64,000 nt of DNA from assembly GCF_010093065.1 (NCBI RefSeq), contig NZ_CP048113.1, positions 5,146,001-5,210,000 of the forward strand. Reading direction: 5' to 3'. This DNA comes from Chitinophaga agri (GTDB lineage Bacteria > Bacteroidota > Bacteroidia > Chitinophagales > Chitinophagaceae). Position numbers and translations under genes: made by a program. Below, in pieces: positions 7,157 through 15,502 of this stretch (position 1 is the stretch's first letter; every line of letters begins with the position of its first letter). The notes under the pieces are model-generated. The model saw only the letters and a program-made list of their open reading frames with translations. It was not told the DNA's origin and searched no databases.

Positions 7157-7588
7157 ATGGTACAGCATATAAAAACGGATGTGGACCACCCGTCCGATAA
7201 AATAATGACTACTGAGGGGAAAAAAGGATCGTTTATTCTGATCATTGATGATGAACCTGATATCTGTAAATTGTTACAATTAAGCCTGGTAAAACACGGC
7301 TATAAGGTAAAATACGTGCACGCACTGACTGAAGGAATGCAGTATTTACAGCAACAACAACCTGATCTGCTTTTCCTCGACATACATCTCCCTGATGGTT
7401 CAGGCCTGGAAGCCTTGCCTGCCATAAAGAAAAAGTGCCCTGCATTGCCCGTGATCACGATCAGCGCATATGATAATGGAATGGAAAAGCAAAAAGCCCT
7501 GAACGCTGGCGCCAGTTATTTTATGGCAAAGCCGTTCAACGTGACTAACCTGGATGAGCTAATGAGTAATATGTTAAGCCAGAAATAA
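7157..7588 (+). CDS. receiver-only response regulator
   Basis: 143 residues, a single REC domain from about residue 25: FILIIDDEPD gives the acidic pair, LLFLDIHLPDGSG the phospho-acceptor Asp, ITISAY the conserved Thr/Ser switch, and MAKPFN the Lys. There is no output domain. An internal ATG at 7205 would remove 16 residues that precede the domain and is a possible true start. It stands 59 bp before the NtrC-type regulator on the same strand, so the two are probably co-transcribed and may share or compete for phosphate from a common kinase, such as those encoded at 9783-13056. Confidence 0.85.
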   Translation: MVQHIKTDVDHPSDKIMTTEGKKGSFILIIDDEPDICKLLQLSLVKHGYKVKYVHALTEGMQYLQQQQPDLLFLDIHLPDGSGLEALPAIKKKCPALPVITISAYDNGMEKQKALNAGASYFMAKPFNVTNLDELMSNMLSQK

Positions 7589-7647
7589 GATAGGTGATTA
7601 ATTAGTAAATTTAAAAACGCTGTTGTCCAACACCACATATAAATATT

Positions 7648-9117
7648 ATGAGAAATATTCTGATAATTGACGATGAGATCAATATTTGTACGTTACTAAG
7701 CAAGTTTTTAGGTAAACATGGCTTTAAAGTAGATACCACCATGAGTGGTGCAACTGCTTTAAAGATGATGAAGGAAAAAACTTTCGACCTGGTGTTATGT
7801 GATTACCGGTTAAAAGATACCGATGGTGCGCAGTTGCTGCAGGATATCCTGCTGATCAACCCCCGTACGATCGTGATCATCATCACCGGATACACAGATG
7901 TCAGGGTCGCTGTAGATATGGTGAAGAATGGCGCGTATGATTACCTTTCAAAACCGCTTTATCCAGATGAAATATTGAACCTCGTGCATAAAGCCTTCGC
8001 GCACATGGATGCTGAACGCGAACGTGAATCATCTATGCCAATGCGCACTGTCAGTGCCGCACCTGCCGGTAACGGCTCAGTGCAATCTGCTGGTGATAAT
8101 GGCGCAGATGGTGAGATGATGGAGAAAAGCCATAAATATGTATATGGTGAAAGTAATGGTGCGAAGGAGTTGTTCCGCCAGATAAAACTGGTGGCTCCAA
8201 CTGATTATAGTGTGATCATCTTTGGTGAAACAGGTACTGGTAAAGAATCTGTTGCCCATCTGATACATCACCACAGTAAACGCCATAACCAGCCATTTGT
8301 AGCGCTGGACTGTGGTAGCCTCTCGAAAGAACTTGCAGCCAGCGAGCTTTTTGGACATGAGAAGGGCGCGTTCACTGGTGCTATTAATACTAAGATTGGT
8401 GCTTTCGAACAGGCGCACGGTGGTACGCTGTTCCTGGACGAGGTGGCAAACCTTTCATATGATATCCAGGTCGCCCTGCTGCGCGTGATCCAGGAAAAGG
8501 TGATCCGCAGAGTGGGTAGCCTGAAAGAAATACCCATTGATGTGCGTATCATTGTCGCATCCAATGAGAAACTCTCCGAATCTGTTTCCAAAGGGCGCTT
8601 CCGTGAAGATCTCTTCCACAGGTTCAACGAATTTACCATCTACATCCCGCCATTGCGCGAGAGAGTAGAAGATCTGCCGCTCTTCGTTGATGCATTCATG
8701 CGTCAGGTAGAAAAAGAATTACAGAAGAACTGTGGTAAGATCACCAATGAGGTGTGGGAATGTTTCAGCCGGTATAACTGGCCGGGCAATATCCGTGAAC
8801 TCAAAAACGTTATACGTCGTGCATGTTTGCTTACGCCGGAGCATGATGACATTACCTTGTCCACATTGCCACTGGAGATGAAGGAATCCTTTGCACAACA
8901 ACCATATGAGGAAGATCATCAGGTCAATATGTCCGGTGAACTGATCTCTATCACTAACGAAAACGATCTGAAAACAGTAGCGCTGCAGGCCGAGTACAAC
9001 AAAATTATTAATGTACTCAAAGAGGTGAAGTACAATAAGACGAAAGCAGCACAGCTTCTTAACATCGATCGTAAAACCTTATACAACAAACTAAGGTTAC
9101 TCAATATCAATTATTAG
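7648..9117 (+). CDS. NtrC-family sigma-54-dependent response regulator
   Basis: 489 residues in the classic order. REC at 1-120 with IDDE, LCDYRLKDTDG and LSKPLYP. AAA+ domain at about 165-400: Walker A GETGTGKE at 193-200, the sigma-54 contact loop GAFTGA at 240-245, Walker B LFLDE, and arginine-bearing REDLFHRF. A Fis-type HTH ends the protein (TKAAQLLNIDRKTLYNKL). It activates RpoN promoters when phosphorylated. No convincing GG-N10-GC type -24/-12 promoter was found near its neighbours, so its targets are probably elsewhere. A linker of about 40 residues rich in Ala/Gly/Ser separates REC from AAA+. A terminator follows at 9155. Confidence 0.95.
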   Translation: MRNILIIDDEINICTLLSKFLGKHGFKVDTTMSGATALKMMKEKTFDLVLCDYRLKDTDGAQLLQDILLINPRTIVIIITGYTDVRVAVDMVKNGAYDYLSKPLYPDEILNLVHKAFAHMDAERERESSMPMRTVSAAPAGNGSVQSAGDNGADGEMMEKSHKYVYGESNGAKELFRQIKLVAPTDYSVIIFGETGTGKESVAHLIHHHSKRHNQPFVALDCGSLSKELAASELFGHEKGAFTGAINTKIGAFEQAHGGTLFLDEVANLSYDIQVALLRVIQEKVIRRVGSLKEIPIDVRIIVASNEKLSESVSKGRFREDLFHRFNEFTIYIPPLRERVEDLPLFVDAFMRQVEKELQKNCGKITNEVWECFSRYNWPGNIRELKNVIRRACLLTPEHDDITLSTLPLEMKESFAQQPYEEDHQVNMSGELISITNENDLKTVALQAEYNKIINVLKEVKYNKTKAAQLLNIDRKTLYNKLRLLNINY

Positions 9118-9154
9118 CGATATCAATATAATGTTTGTTTAATATTCAATCTGG

Positions 9155-9178
9155 GGCCTGTTTTCTAACAGGCCTTTT
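9155..9178 (+). terminator. intrinsic terminator after the NtrC-type gene
   Basis: Stem GGCCTGTT / AACAGGCC with a 4-nt loop, followed by TTTT. Confidence 0.8.
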
Positions 9179-9232
9179 GCATTTTGACACGGTATGTTAT
9201 TTGCACTTTTAAGAAATATAAAACCGTGCGTT

Positions 9233-9718
9233 ATGACTTCCCCAACTAATCAGCAACAGAGATCATCAAACAATGGAAAGAAAAGCGTGAACTTTTTCGA
9301 GCGTTTCGCCAGTAAGGTAGCACAGGCTACCGGTTCTCCCTGGGCATTCTTTATCGCTATGGGGGCAATTATCATATGGGCGATCACCGGTCCCATTTTC
9401 CATTATTCAGATACCTGGCAACTGGTCATCAACACCGGAACGACTATTGTCACTTTCCTGATGGTATTTGTGATCCAGAAGTCTCAGAATAAAGACTCCA
9501 AATCTGTACAACTCAAGTTGAATGAACTGATCGCTGCTAATAAAATGGCCAGTAACAGGCTTATTGTAGTGGAAGATCTGACAGAACAGGAACTCGATAC
9601 GCTGCATCAATATTATTGCAGACTAGTAGAAGAAACTAAGAAGAGAATGGATATGAAAGAATCACACTCTGTAGAGGAGGCGATTGAAAATACAGAGGAA
9701 AAAATGAAAGAATTATAA
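9233..9718 (+). CDS. low-affinity iron permease family membrane protein
   Basis: 161 residues from the ATG at 9233; an upstream ATG at 9194 would add 13 residues without match to the family and overlaps the terminator tail. Two transmembrane helices are visible: WAFFIAMGAIIIWAITGPIF and TGTTIVTFLMVFVIQKSQ. The signature NKDSKSVQLKLNEL after the second helix matches the family named after yeast Fet4 (PF04120). The bacterial members are short and their transport role is unproven. The C-terminal part is a charged helix. It converges on the histidine kinase at 9783, with a long inverted repeat between them. Confidence 0.8.
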   Translation: MTSPTNQQQRSSNNGKKSVNFFERFASKVAQATGSPWAFFIAMGAIIIWAITGPIFHYSDTWQLVINTGTTIVTFLMVFVIQKSQNKDSKSVQLKLNELIAANKMASNRLIVVEDLTEQELDTLHQYYCRLVEETKKRMDMKESHSVEEAIENTEEKMKEL

Positions 9719-9724
9719 GAAATA

Positions 9725-9770
9725 ATTATCCTCTGTTAATCTCCGCAAAAGAAAATTAACAGAGGATAAT
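9725..9770. terminator. bidirectional hairpin between convergent genes
   Basis: Perfect 16-bp arms at 9725-9740 and 9755-9770 (core TCCTCTGTTAA) with a 14-nt loop. It lacks a long T run, but its place between two convergent stops suits a terminator or mRNA end. Confidence 0.6.
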
Positions 9771-9782
9771 CTGCTCAGATCA

Positions 9783-11216
9783 TTAGTTAGTCGGTAACAC
9801 TATAGTGAATAAACTTCCTTCGCCCATCTCACTCTCCACATGCACCGTCCCTTTATGATTCATAATAATATTCTGTGTGCTTGTCAATCCCAGACCGGTT
9901 CCTTTTGGCTTATTAGTAAAGAAAGGGTCAAATAAGCGGCTCCTTGTCTCTTCTGGTATACCAGGACCATTATCTCCAATGGTGATAATGGCCTTGTCAC
10001 GCTGTCTGGTTGTTTGCAATGTCAGCAAACCTTTACCCGGCGTCATCGCTTCCACTGCATTGATGATAATATTCAGCAAGGCAATGATCACCTTGTCCTC
10101 ATCCGCAGGAATCATAACATCCTGTCTCAGATAATCTTTTTTGACATTAATCTCATTCAGCTGTAAGCGGTCCTGTGCCAGTGCCAGCGCTTTGTCTGTC
10201 AGTTCGTTAATGCCATGAGGACGGATATTAAGCTCTATCATTCTCGTTGAATGCAGTAGCTCTGTGATCAGCTGGTTGATACGGGTACAGTTACGCTCGA
10301 TAATATCCACATAGACCTGACTTTCTTCCACGCTAACAGGCTCGCCCTTGAACTGGCTTACTGCCAGCAGGATATTCGTCAGCGGATTCCTTACCTCATG
10401 TGCAATTACACGGGCGATACGGCCCGTCACAACAAATTTCTGCTGTTGCTGTTTTTCCAGCTCCTCACGTTTTCTTTCCGTAATATCCTGTACTACACAA
10501 AGAAATATCTGCTCGGTTTCGTCCAGCATAACTGCACTCACCATCACATCCAGCTTCTTACCATGCTTGGTGACAAAGTTATACTCTGTTCGCAAACTGG
10601 AGTCCTCTCCGCAAATATGGTCGAAGAAATGTTTGGATTGTTCTTCCTGAAAGAATAACTGTTTCAGATTTAACTCCAGCATCTCTTCCTTGCTATACTG
10701 TAATGTTCTGATTGCAGAAGGATTTGCATCGATAACATTTTTATTACAGTCAGCCAGGATGATAAGGTCATGCGCTTTTTCAAATACACCAAAGTATTTC
10801 TTTTCATTCTCCTCAATGATACGTAGGTGACGCGCCTCATCCAACGCATAGCGAATAGACCTTTCCAGCAGGTCGGCGCTTATTTCTCCCTTTACAAGGT
10901 AGTCGGAAGCACCAGCCTGCATGGCCTCCTTATCAATGGAGTAGTCTCCTTTACCGGTTAGCATGATAACCGGCGCCTTGTAGTCCAGCTGCTGGAAATG
11001 ATGCAGGATGTCAATACCTGTATAAGGTCCCAGCCGGTAATCGGCCAGGTAAATATCATGTACCTTCCTGTCTATTTCCTCTACTGCCTTGGAGTAGGTG
11101 GGCGCCCAGTCCAGCTGGTATTGCCCTGGCGATATGTCCTGTAACAACTGGCTGACGAGGTAAAAATCGTCCTCGTCGTCATCTATCATTAATATGTGTA
11201 CGGGTTGATCTGTCAT
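9783..11216 (-). CDS. REC-PAS-histidine kinase hybrid
   Basis: 477 residues, soluble. Order: REC (about 1-125, IDDDEDD, IYLADYRLG, VKGE at the Lys position), PAS (about 130-250, with NVIDANPSAIRTLQY and an ITERK end), HisKA (VIAHEVRNPLTNIL, phospho-His), HATPase (NIIINAVEAM N-box, GDNGPGIP G1, GTGLGL G2). An N-terminal receiver makes this a kinase that takes a signal by phosphotransfer, with the PAS domain as a second input. It lies 3 bp downstream of a receiver-only gene, which in turn overlaps the CHASE3 kinase gene, so the three form a likely phosphorelay: CHASE3 kinase, receivers, then this kinase. Confidence 0.9.
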   Translation of the reverse strand: MTDQPVHILMIDDDEDDFYLVSQLLQDISPGQYQLDWAPTYSKAVEEIDRKVHDIYLADYRLGPYTGIDILHHFQQLDYKAPVIMLTGKGDYSIDKEAMQAGASDYLVKGEISADLLERSIRYALDEARHLRIIEENEKKYFGVFEKAHDLIILADCNKNVIDANPSAIRTLQYSKEEMLELNLKQLFFQEEQSKHFFDHICGEDSSLRTEYNFVTKHGKKLDVMVSAVMLDETEQIFLCVVQDITERKREELEKQQQQKFVVTGRIARVIAHEVRNPLTNILLAVSQFKGEPVSVEESQVYVDIIERNCTRINQLITELLHSTRMIELNIRPHGINELTDKALALAQDRLQLNEINVKKDYLRQDVMIPADEDKVIIALLNIIINAVEAMTPGKGLLTLQTTRQRDKAIITIGDNGPGIPEETRSRLFDPFFTNKPKGTGLGLTSTQNIIMNHKGTVHVESEMGEGSLFTIVLPTN

Positions 11217-11219
11217 TCT

Positions 11220-11675
11220 CTAAACATTTGGCAGTTCTGCTATTTCGAACCAATATTGTCCTAACACGCGGGTGAATTCCACGAGGCCCGAATAGGTGAC
11301 CGGTTTTATGATAAAGCTGTTCACTCCCAGCTCATAACTCTTAATAATGTCTTTTTCTTCCATGGAAGTTGTTAAAATGATAACAGGGATACTTTTTAAA
11401 ACGTTATGTGCCTTTAGTTCGCGTAATGCCTCCCTTCCGTCTTTCTTAGGCATATTCAGGTCCAGCAATATTATCTGTGGAAATGGGTGTAGCGTTTCAT
11501 CCGCATAGTGCCCCTCACGTTTGAGGTAATGCAGCAGCTCTTCGCCATTCTCCACAAAACTGATGTGGTGCTGTGTACTGTTTTCATCAAAAGCTGCCTG
11601 GATCAGCTCTCTGTCATCAGCATCATCATCAGCAATAAGGATGCTAATTTTTCCGGCAGTTTTAATTTTATTCAT
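11220..11675 (-). CDS. receiver-only response regulator (Rcp1-like)
   Basis: 151 residues, a single REC domain: ILIADDDADD acidic cluster, QIILLDLNMPKKDG phospho-acceptor, ILTTSMEEKD with the switch Thr, and FIIKPVTY with the Lys. The longer loop between beta-2 and beta-3 (about 15 extra residues, HYADETLHPF) is typical of Rcp1-like receivers that pair with phytochrome-type kinases. It overlaps the end of the CHASE3 histidine kinase gene by 8 bp and is followed 3 bp later by the REC-PAS kinase, a tight operon. Confidence 0.9.
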   Translation of the reverse strand: MNKIKTAGKISILIADDDADDRELIQAAFDENSTQHHISFVENGEELLHYLKREGHYADETLHPFPQIILLDLNMPKKDGREALRELKAHNVLKSIPVIILTTSMEEKDIIKSYELGVNSFIIKPVTYSGLVEFTRVLGQYWFEIAELPNV

Positions 11676-13056
11676 TGTAGAGGGTTTGTGTTAGTGGTAA
11701 TGCTATAATAAAGGTAGCCCCCTTGCCGGGTGATCCTAACGCGGTTATATGTCCATGATGACTGTCCACTATTTTTTTACAGATAGCCAGCCCGATACCA
11801 GTGCCGGAATATTCGCTCATGCCGTGTAACCTTTGAAATAATAAAAAGATGCGCTCGGCATATGCGGGGTCAAAACCTATACCATTATCTTCTATATAAA
11901 TACGGCACTGGTTACTTTCCTGTTCTGACCTTATATTGATGACCAACTGCCGGTCAGGATGCGCAAATTTAATAGCATTGGCAATGATATTCTGAAATAA
12001 CTGATGAAAAGAGGTGAGATTTCCTTCAATTGCAGGCAGCGCTGAAATATTGACCACGGCTTTCTTTTCCTGTAAACTTACCTCCAGGTCGCCAATCACT
12101 TCCTGAACCATATCCTTCATATCTACCTTTACGATGTTCTCAGGTGTAATCCGGCCGGCCCGTGAAAAGAGTAACAGGTCGTTAATGAGCACCCGCATTC
12201 TGCCAACGGCGCCCACCATACGCATTATCAGATCAGATGCTTCCGGTGGAAGCTGCTCTCCGTATTTGGTCTGTAGCCGGTCGCTGAATGTAGATATCTT
12301 GCGTAATGGCTCCTGCAGGTCATGAGACGCTACATAGGCGAATTGCTCCAGTTCCTCGTTGGATTTGTTCAATAGCTTGATATTCTGCTGGAGGTCATGT
12401 TGATAAGACTTTAACCGCGATTCTATATGCAGCTGTAATCTGAATTCCCGCGTGAGCGTCACATAAGAATAGATGCCTATTAATATGGCCATCAGTGAAG
12501 AAATGAAAATCACCGGGATCCATATAGCAGAGAAAAAGTCCTGTAGCCGCGATTTCTGATGCAGTTTCGCATTTTCAATACGCAGCATATCCTGCACTTT
12601 GTTGTCTATTTTGTCCATCCACTTTTCTGCCTCCCGTACAGAAGCAGTATCTGACTGATGTGTTGATAACTGAGTCTCCCCAGCCATCAATTGCTGATAC
12701 TTCTTCCCCAATAGCTTTTTCAGGGTGTCCAGATGTAGCTGTTGTTGCCTGTTATCTGCTGTGATACGGCGTAATAACATGTATTCTTCCTCGATCTTGA
12801 TACTCCGTTCCCGCATGTCGGGTCGAAGGAAAGTACTGTCTCTTGTCAGCCTGTATCCCCTTAAAGACGATTCAGCATCTTTTAGTTGCTTGGTAATTAC
12901 CTCCAGGCTTTTGGAGATCTCGATGGTGTGATTCATCCACCGGGCATTGTCCAGTAACGTTTTTGTTACAAGAAAAGAACATATCGATGCGACAATGATC
13001 ACAGTGAATGCGACAAAGAATCCTAATCTGATCTTCTTCTGTACAGGTATATGCAT
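11668..13056 (-). CDS. CHASE3-domain sensor histidine kinase
   Basis: 462 residues. A first membrane helix (about 10-32) and a second (about 175-197, IWIPVIFISSLMAILIGIYS) enclose a helical periplasmic part with DAESSLRGYRLTRDSTFL, the CHASE3 signature. A coiled coil leads to HisKA with YVASHDLQEPLRKI, the phytochrome-like form, and HATPase with NIIANAIKFAH, EDNGIGFDP and GTGIGLAICKKIV. It heads the leftward signalling operon and translationally overlaps the receiver gene. The stimulus is unknown. Start ATG at 13056; the upstream gap is shared with the divergent stress cluster. Confidence 0.92.
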   Translation of the reverse strand: MHIPVQKKIRLGFFVAFTVIIVASICSFLVTKTLLDNARWMNHTIEISKSLEVITKQLKDAESSLRGYRLTRDSTFLRPDMRERSIKIEEEYMLLRRITADNRQQQLHLDTLKKLLGKKYQQLMAGETQLSTHQSDTASVREAEKWMDKIDNKVQDMLRIENAKLHQKSRLQDFFSAIWIPVIFISSLMAILIGIYSYVTLTREFRLQLHIESRLKSYQHDLQQNIKLLNKSNEELEQFAYVASHDLQEPLRKISTFSDRLQTKYGEQLPPEASDLIMRMVGAVGRMRVLINDLLLFSRAGRITPENIVKVDMKDMVQEVIGDLEVSLQEKKAVVNISALPAIEGNLTSFHQLFQNIIANAIKFAHPDRQLVINIRSEQESNQCRIYIEDNGIGFDPAYAERIFLLFQRLHGMSEYSGTGIGLAICKKIVDSHHGHITALGSPGKGATFIIALPLTQTLYNE

Positions 13057-13509
13057 TTTTTTTCCCGTTGATGGTGGTAGCTTCCTAATTTACGTTAATT
13101 ACATGATAATCAGTAGTTCGGACAACTGCTGCTTTTCACAGGCTGCCAATTACGTGTAGTAATAGTGGCTGGCCATATGTATACAAATATTGTGCTATGT
13201 ATTCATTCCCCACTTCCAGTTGCTTAAAATACTATCCATCAATTTCCACATTGTGAAATGCATATTCTACAGGCACTCCGGTCGTGGCTGCTTGTATGTT
13301 TCATATATGCGTAAGGGTAAGTGTTTAATGGTTGTAATCCTTTGCTGTAAAGAGTTTGATGTGAAATATACGGATGCCGGAATGACCTGTAAACTACTGT
13401 TGTCTGTCAATGGAATGAACTTTGTCTTTTGTATTCAACAGTACACGTTGAATACTAGCAGAATAACAGCACACTTATAGATGCAATCGTTCACCCAAAA
13501 ATTAATCTT
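13057..13509. other. divergent intergenic region, kinase operon / stress cluster
   Basis: 453 bp with no credible gene. It must carry both divergent promoters. The one clear structure is a 9-bp inverted repeat at 13431-13455. The short open frame at 13190-13480 has no motif and is not called. Confidence 0.4.
13431..13455. repeat. inverted repeat, candidate operator upstream of the stress cluster
   Basis: GTATTCAAC, 7 nt, GTTGAATAC: perfect 9-bp arms, 55 bp before the ATG of the Pro-rich protein. No T run follows, so an operator is more likely than a terminator. Confidence 0.45.
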
Positions 13510-13854
13510 ATGCAATACTATCATACGGTAACAGCGGGTAGTCCTAACCCGGGCGGAGTGCCTGAAAAGCAACCCATCCCGCAGGAAGAACCGCCAAGGC
13601 CCAATAATCCGGAAGTAACGCCTCCGCCTCCTCCTCCGGGTCCACCTCCTCCGGTGCCAAACGAGATACCTGATCACGATATCAAACGCTCGCCTCCTGA
13701 TCCAAAAGCTGAAAATGAAAGAGCAGTGCTTATAGCAGAACAGGATAGAGAAGATGTGCAGGAAAGATCTCCGGAGCTGTTCCCCGATAGCACGATCATG
13801 GAAACCGGTCACTCCTACGATGAAGAAGATGCGAAGGTAATACCGGAAGAATAA
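13510..13854 (+). CDS. proline-rich hypothetical protein
   Basis: 114 residues. The first half is very rich in Pro, including a run of six and several PPG/PPP groups (about residues 38-50); the second half is acidic and charged. There is no signal peptide and no membrane segment, and the chain is probably disordered. Such Pro-rich acidic proteins are found near stress genes in Bacteroidota but no function is known. It stands 27 bp before the DUF892 gene on the same strand, so it is probably the first gene of the stress cluster. The opposite-strand frame across it (Arg-rich) is a mirror of the Pro codons and is rejected. Confidence 0.6.
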   Translation: MQYYHTVTAGSPNPGGVPEKQPIPQEEPPRPNNPEVTPPPPPPGPPPPVPNEIPDHDIKRSPPDPKAENERAVLIAEQDREDVQERSPELFPDSTIMETGHSYDEEDAKVIPEE

Positions 13855-13881
13855 ATTTATCACTATTAAACTCCAAATAAT

Positions 13882-14541
13882 ATGGCAACAAGAACTCAAA
13901 CCAAATCAAAGACATCCAGTCAGTCAAGAACTGCCGGAAGAAGTGCATCAGGTAGCAAATCTTCCGCCGGATCACGTACTGCTCCTAAATCATCATCCTC
14001 CTCCTCTTCCCGCTCCAGAAACAGCAAAAGCCAAAATGAGGATATGCCAAACTCTAAATTTCACGAACTGTTTGTTGATCAGCTGAAAGACATTTACTGG
14101 GCAGAAAAGAATCTCGTGAAAGCGCTTGGTAAAATGCAAAAGGCAGCTACTTCAGAAGAACTGAAGGACGCAATTGCTACTCACCTGGAACAAACCCGCG
14201 GACAGGTAGGCAGGGTAGAACAGGTGTTTGAGTCTATTGGACAAACAGCAAAAGCTAAGAAATGTCCCGCAATGGAAGGCCTGATCGCCGAAGGACAGGA
14301 AGTGATCGAAGATACAGAGGAGGACAGTGCTGTACGTGATGCAGGCCTGATCATCTGTTGTCAGAAGATCGAGCACTATGAGATCGCATCTTACGGTAGC
14401 CTGCGTACCCTGGCAGGAAGAATGGGGCACGACGAGGCCGTACAGTTACTGGAACAAACGCTGAACGAAGAAAAAGAAACAGACGTTCTGCTTACACAAC
14501 TTGCTGAATCTTCAGTAAATGAAGAGGCCGCAGCTGAGTAA
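13882..14541 (+). CDS. ferritin-like DUF892 protein (YciE/YciF type)
   Basis: 219 residues. An N-terminal tail of about 55 residues is almost only Ser, Lys, Arg, Thr and Ala and may bind DNA or be disordered. The rest is the DUF892 four-helix bundle: LFVDQLKDIYWAEKNLVKAL at the first helix, KKCPAMEGLIAEG, and KIEHYEIASYGSLR with the Glu/His pair that binds the di-iron site in ferritin-like folds. The family is induced by osmotic and general stress in E. coli and Salmonella (YciE, YciF); its enzyme role is not settled. It is followed by a terminator and then the SDR gene. Confidence 0.9.
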   Translation: MATRTQTKSKTSSQSRTAGRSASGSKSSAGSRTAPKSSSSSSSRSRNSKSQNEDMPNSKFHELFVDQLKDIYWAEKNLVKALGKMQKAATSEELKDAIATHLEQTRGQVGRVEQVFESIGQTAKAKKCPAMEGLIAEGQEVIEDTEEDSAVRDAGLIICCQKIEHYEIASYGSLRTLAGRMGHDEAVQLLEQTLNEEKETDVLLTQLAESSVNEEAAAE

Positions 14542-14567
14542 GATAAAATGATACAAATGAGAACCCT

Positions 14568-14605
14568 AAGGCCTCTGCATGTTATACACGTGAGAGGCCT
14601 TTCTT
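14568..14605 (+). terminator. intrinsic terminator after the DUF892 gene
   Basis: Stem AAGGCCTCT / AGAGGCCTT (14568-14576, 14593-14601) with a 16-nt loop, then TTCTT. Confidence 0.75.
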
Positions 14606-14618
14606 AAATCCATACGAT

Positions 14619-15485
14619 ATGCAAAAGTCAGAAGAGAAAAAGCCCTTACGGCCGGAACAGGAACAACCACGCCAACCTGGAATAGAAGCAGATATGGAAC
14701 CTAAGCCGGTGTTTCAAAAGCAGGAGGGGCCTGTTGGCAAACTAATGGATAAAGTGGCCCTGATCACCGGTGGCGATAGTGGTATAGGACGCGCGGTGGC
14801 CGTCGCTTTCGCGAGGGAAGGCGCCAATGTGGTCATCGCTTACCTCGATGAACATGACGATGCCATGCTCACACAGCGACATGTAGAAGAGTACGGGCGC
14901 AAAGCGATACTTATACCAGGAGATATCAGTGAAGAAAAACATTGTGCTGATATAGTCGCCAAAGCTGTAGCCACTTTCGGCCGCCTGGATATTGTCGTGA
15001 ACAATGCGGCTGTGCAATATCCGCAAAAGAACCTGGAGGACATTACGGCTGAACAATTGCAAAAGACCTTCGCTACAAACATATTTTCACATTTCTATAT
15101 AACCAAAGCTGCATTGCCCCATTTAAAAGAAGGTGCTGCGATCATTAATACCACCTCTGTTACCGCTTACCGGGGCAGTAGTCACCTGATCGACTACTCC
15201 AGCACAAAAGGTGCGATCGTCAGTTTTACCCGCTCGCTTTCATCCGCACTGGCTGAGAAAAAGATCCGTGTAAATGCAGTGGCACCCGGTCCCATCTGGA
15301 CGCCATTAATACCGGCCACCTTTGATGCCGAGCATGTGAAGACATTTGGTTCTGACGTACCGCTGAAGCGCGCCGGAGAACCGGTAGAAGTAGCTGCCAG
15401 CTATGTTTTCCTGGCCAGTGATGACGCCAGCTATATGACAGGTCAGGTCCTGCACCCGAATGGCGGAGAGATTGTTAATGGTTAG
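14619..15485 (+). CDS. SDR family oxidoreductase (YghA / stress protein 39 type)
   Basis: 288 residues. The first 40 are a charged Pro/Glu/Gln tail typical of the YghA-like group. The Rossmann core has the NAD(P) motif TGGDSGIGR, the NNAA motif, the catalytic Ser in TTSVTAYRG and the YSSTKGA Tyr-x3-Lys pair, and ends with GGEIVNG. It reduces or oxidises an unknown carbonyl or alcohol. Members are part of general stress regulons in Bacillus and Proteobacteria, which fits its place between a DUF892 protein and topoisomerase IB/Ku/LigD genes. The next gene begins 17 bp later. Confidence 0.92.
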   Translation: MQKSEEKKPLRPEQEQPRQPGIEADMEPKPVFQKQEGPVGKLMDKVALITGGDSGIGRAVAVAFAREGANVVIAYLDEHDDAMLTQRHVEEYGRKAILIPGDISEEKHCADIVAKAVATFGRLDIVVNNAAVQYPQKNLEDITAEQLQKTFATNIFSHFYITKAALPHLKEGAAIINTTSVTAYRGSSHLIDYSSTKGAIVSFTRSLSSALAEKKIRVNAVAPGPIWTPLIPATFDAEHVKTFGSDVPLKRAGEPVEVAASYVFLASDDASYMTGQVLHPNGGEIVNG

Positions 15486-15502
15486 TGTAAAAATCAACTA
15501 CT

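Noticed and set aside
9184..9206. possible sigma-54 promoter before the iron permease-like gene
   Set aside because: TGACAC and TTGC are 10 nt apart; the -24/-12 elements need about 5, and the GG is lost.
13435..13899. 154-codon Arg-rich open frame on the minus strand
   Set aside because: It is the mirror of Pro codons in the Pro-rich gene and of the operator region.
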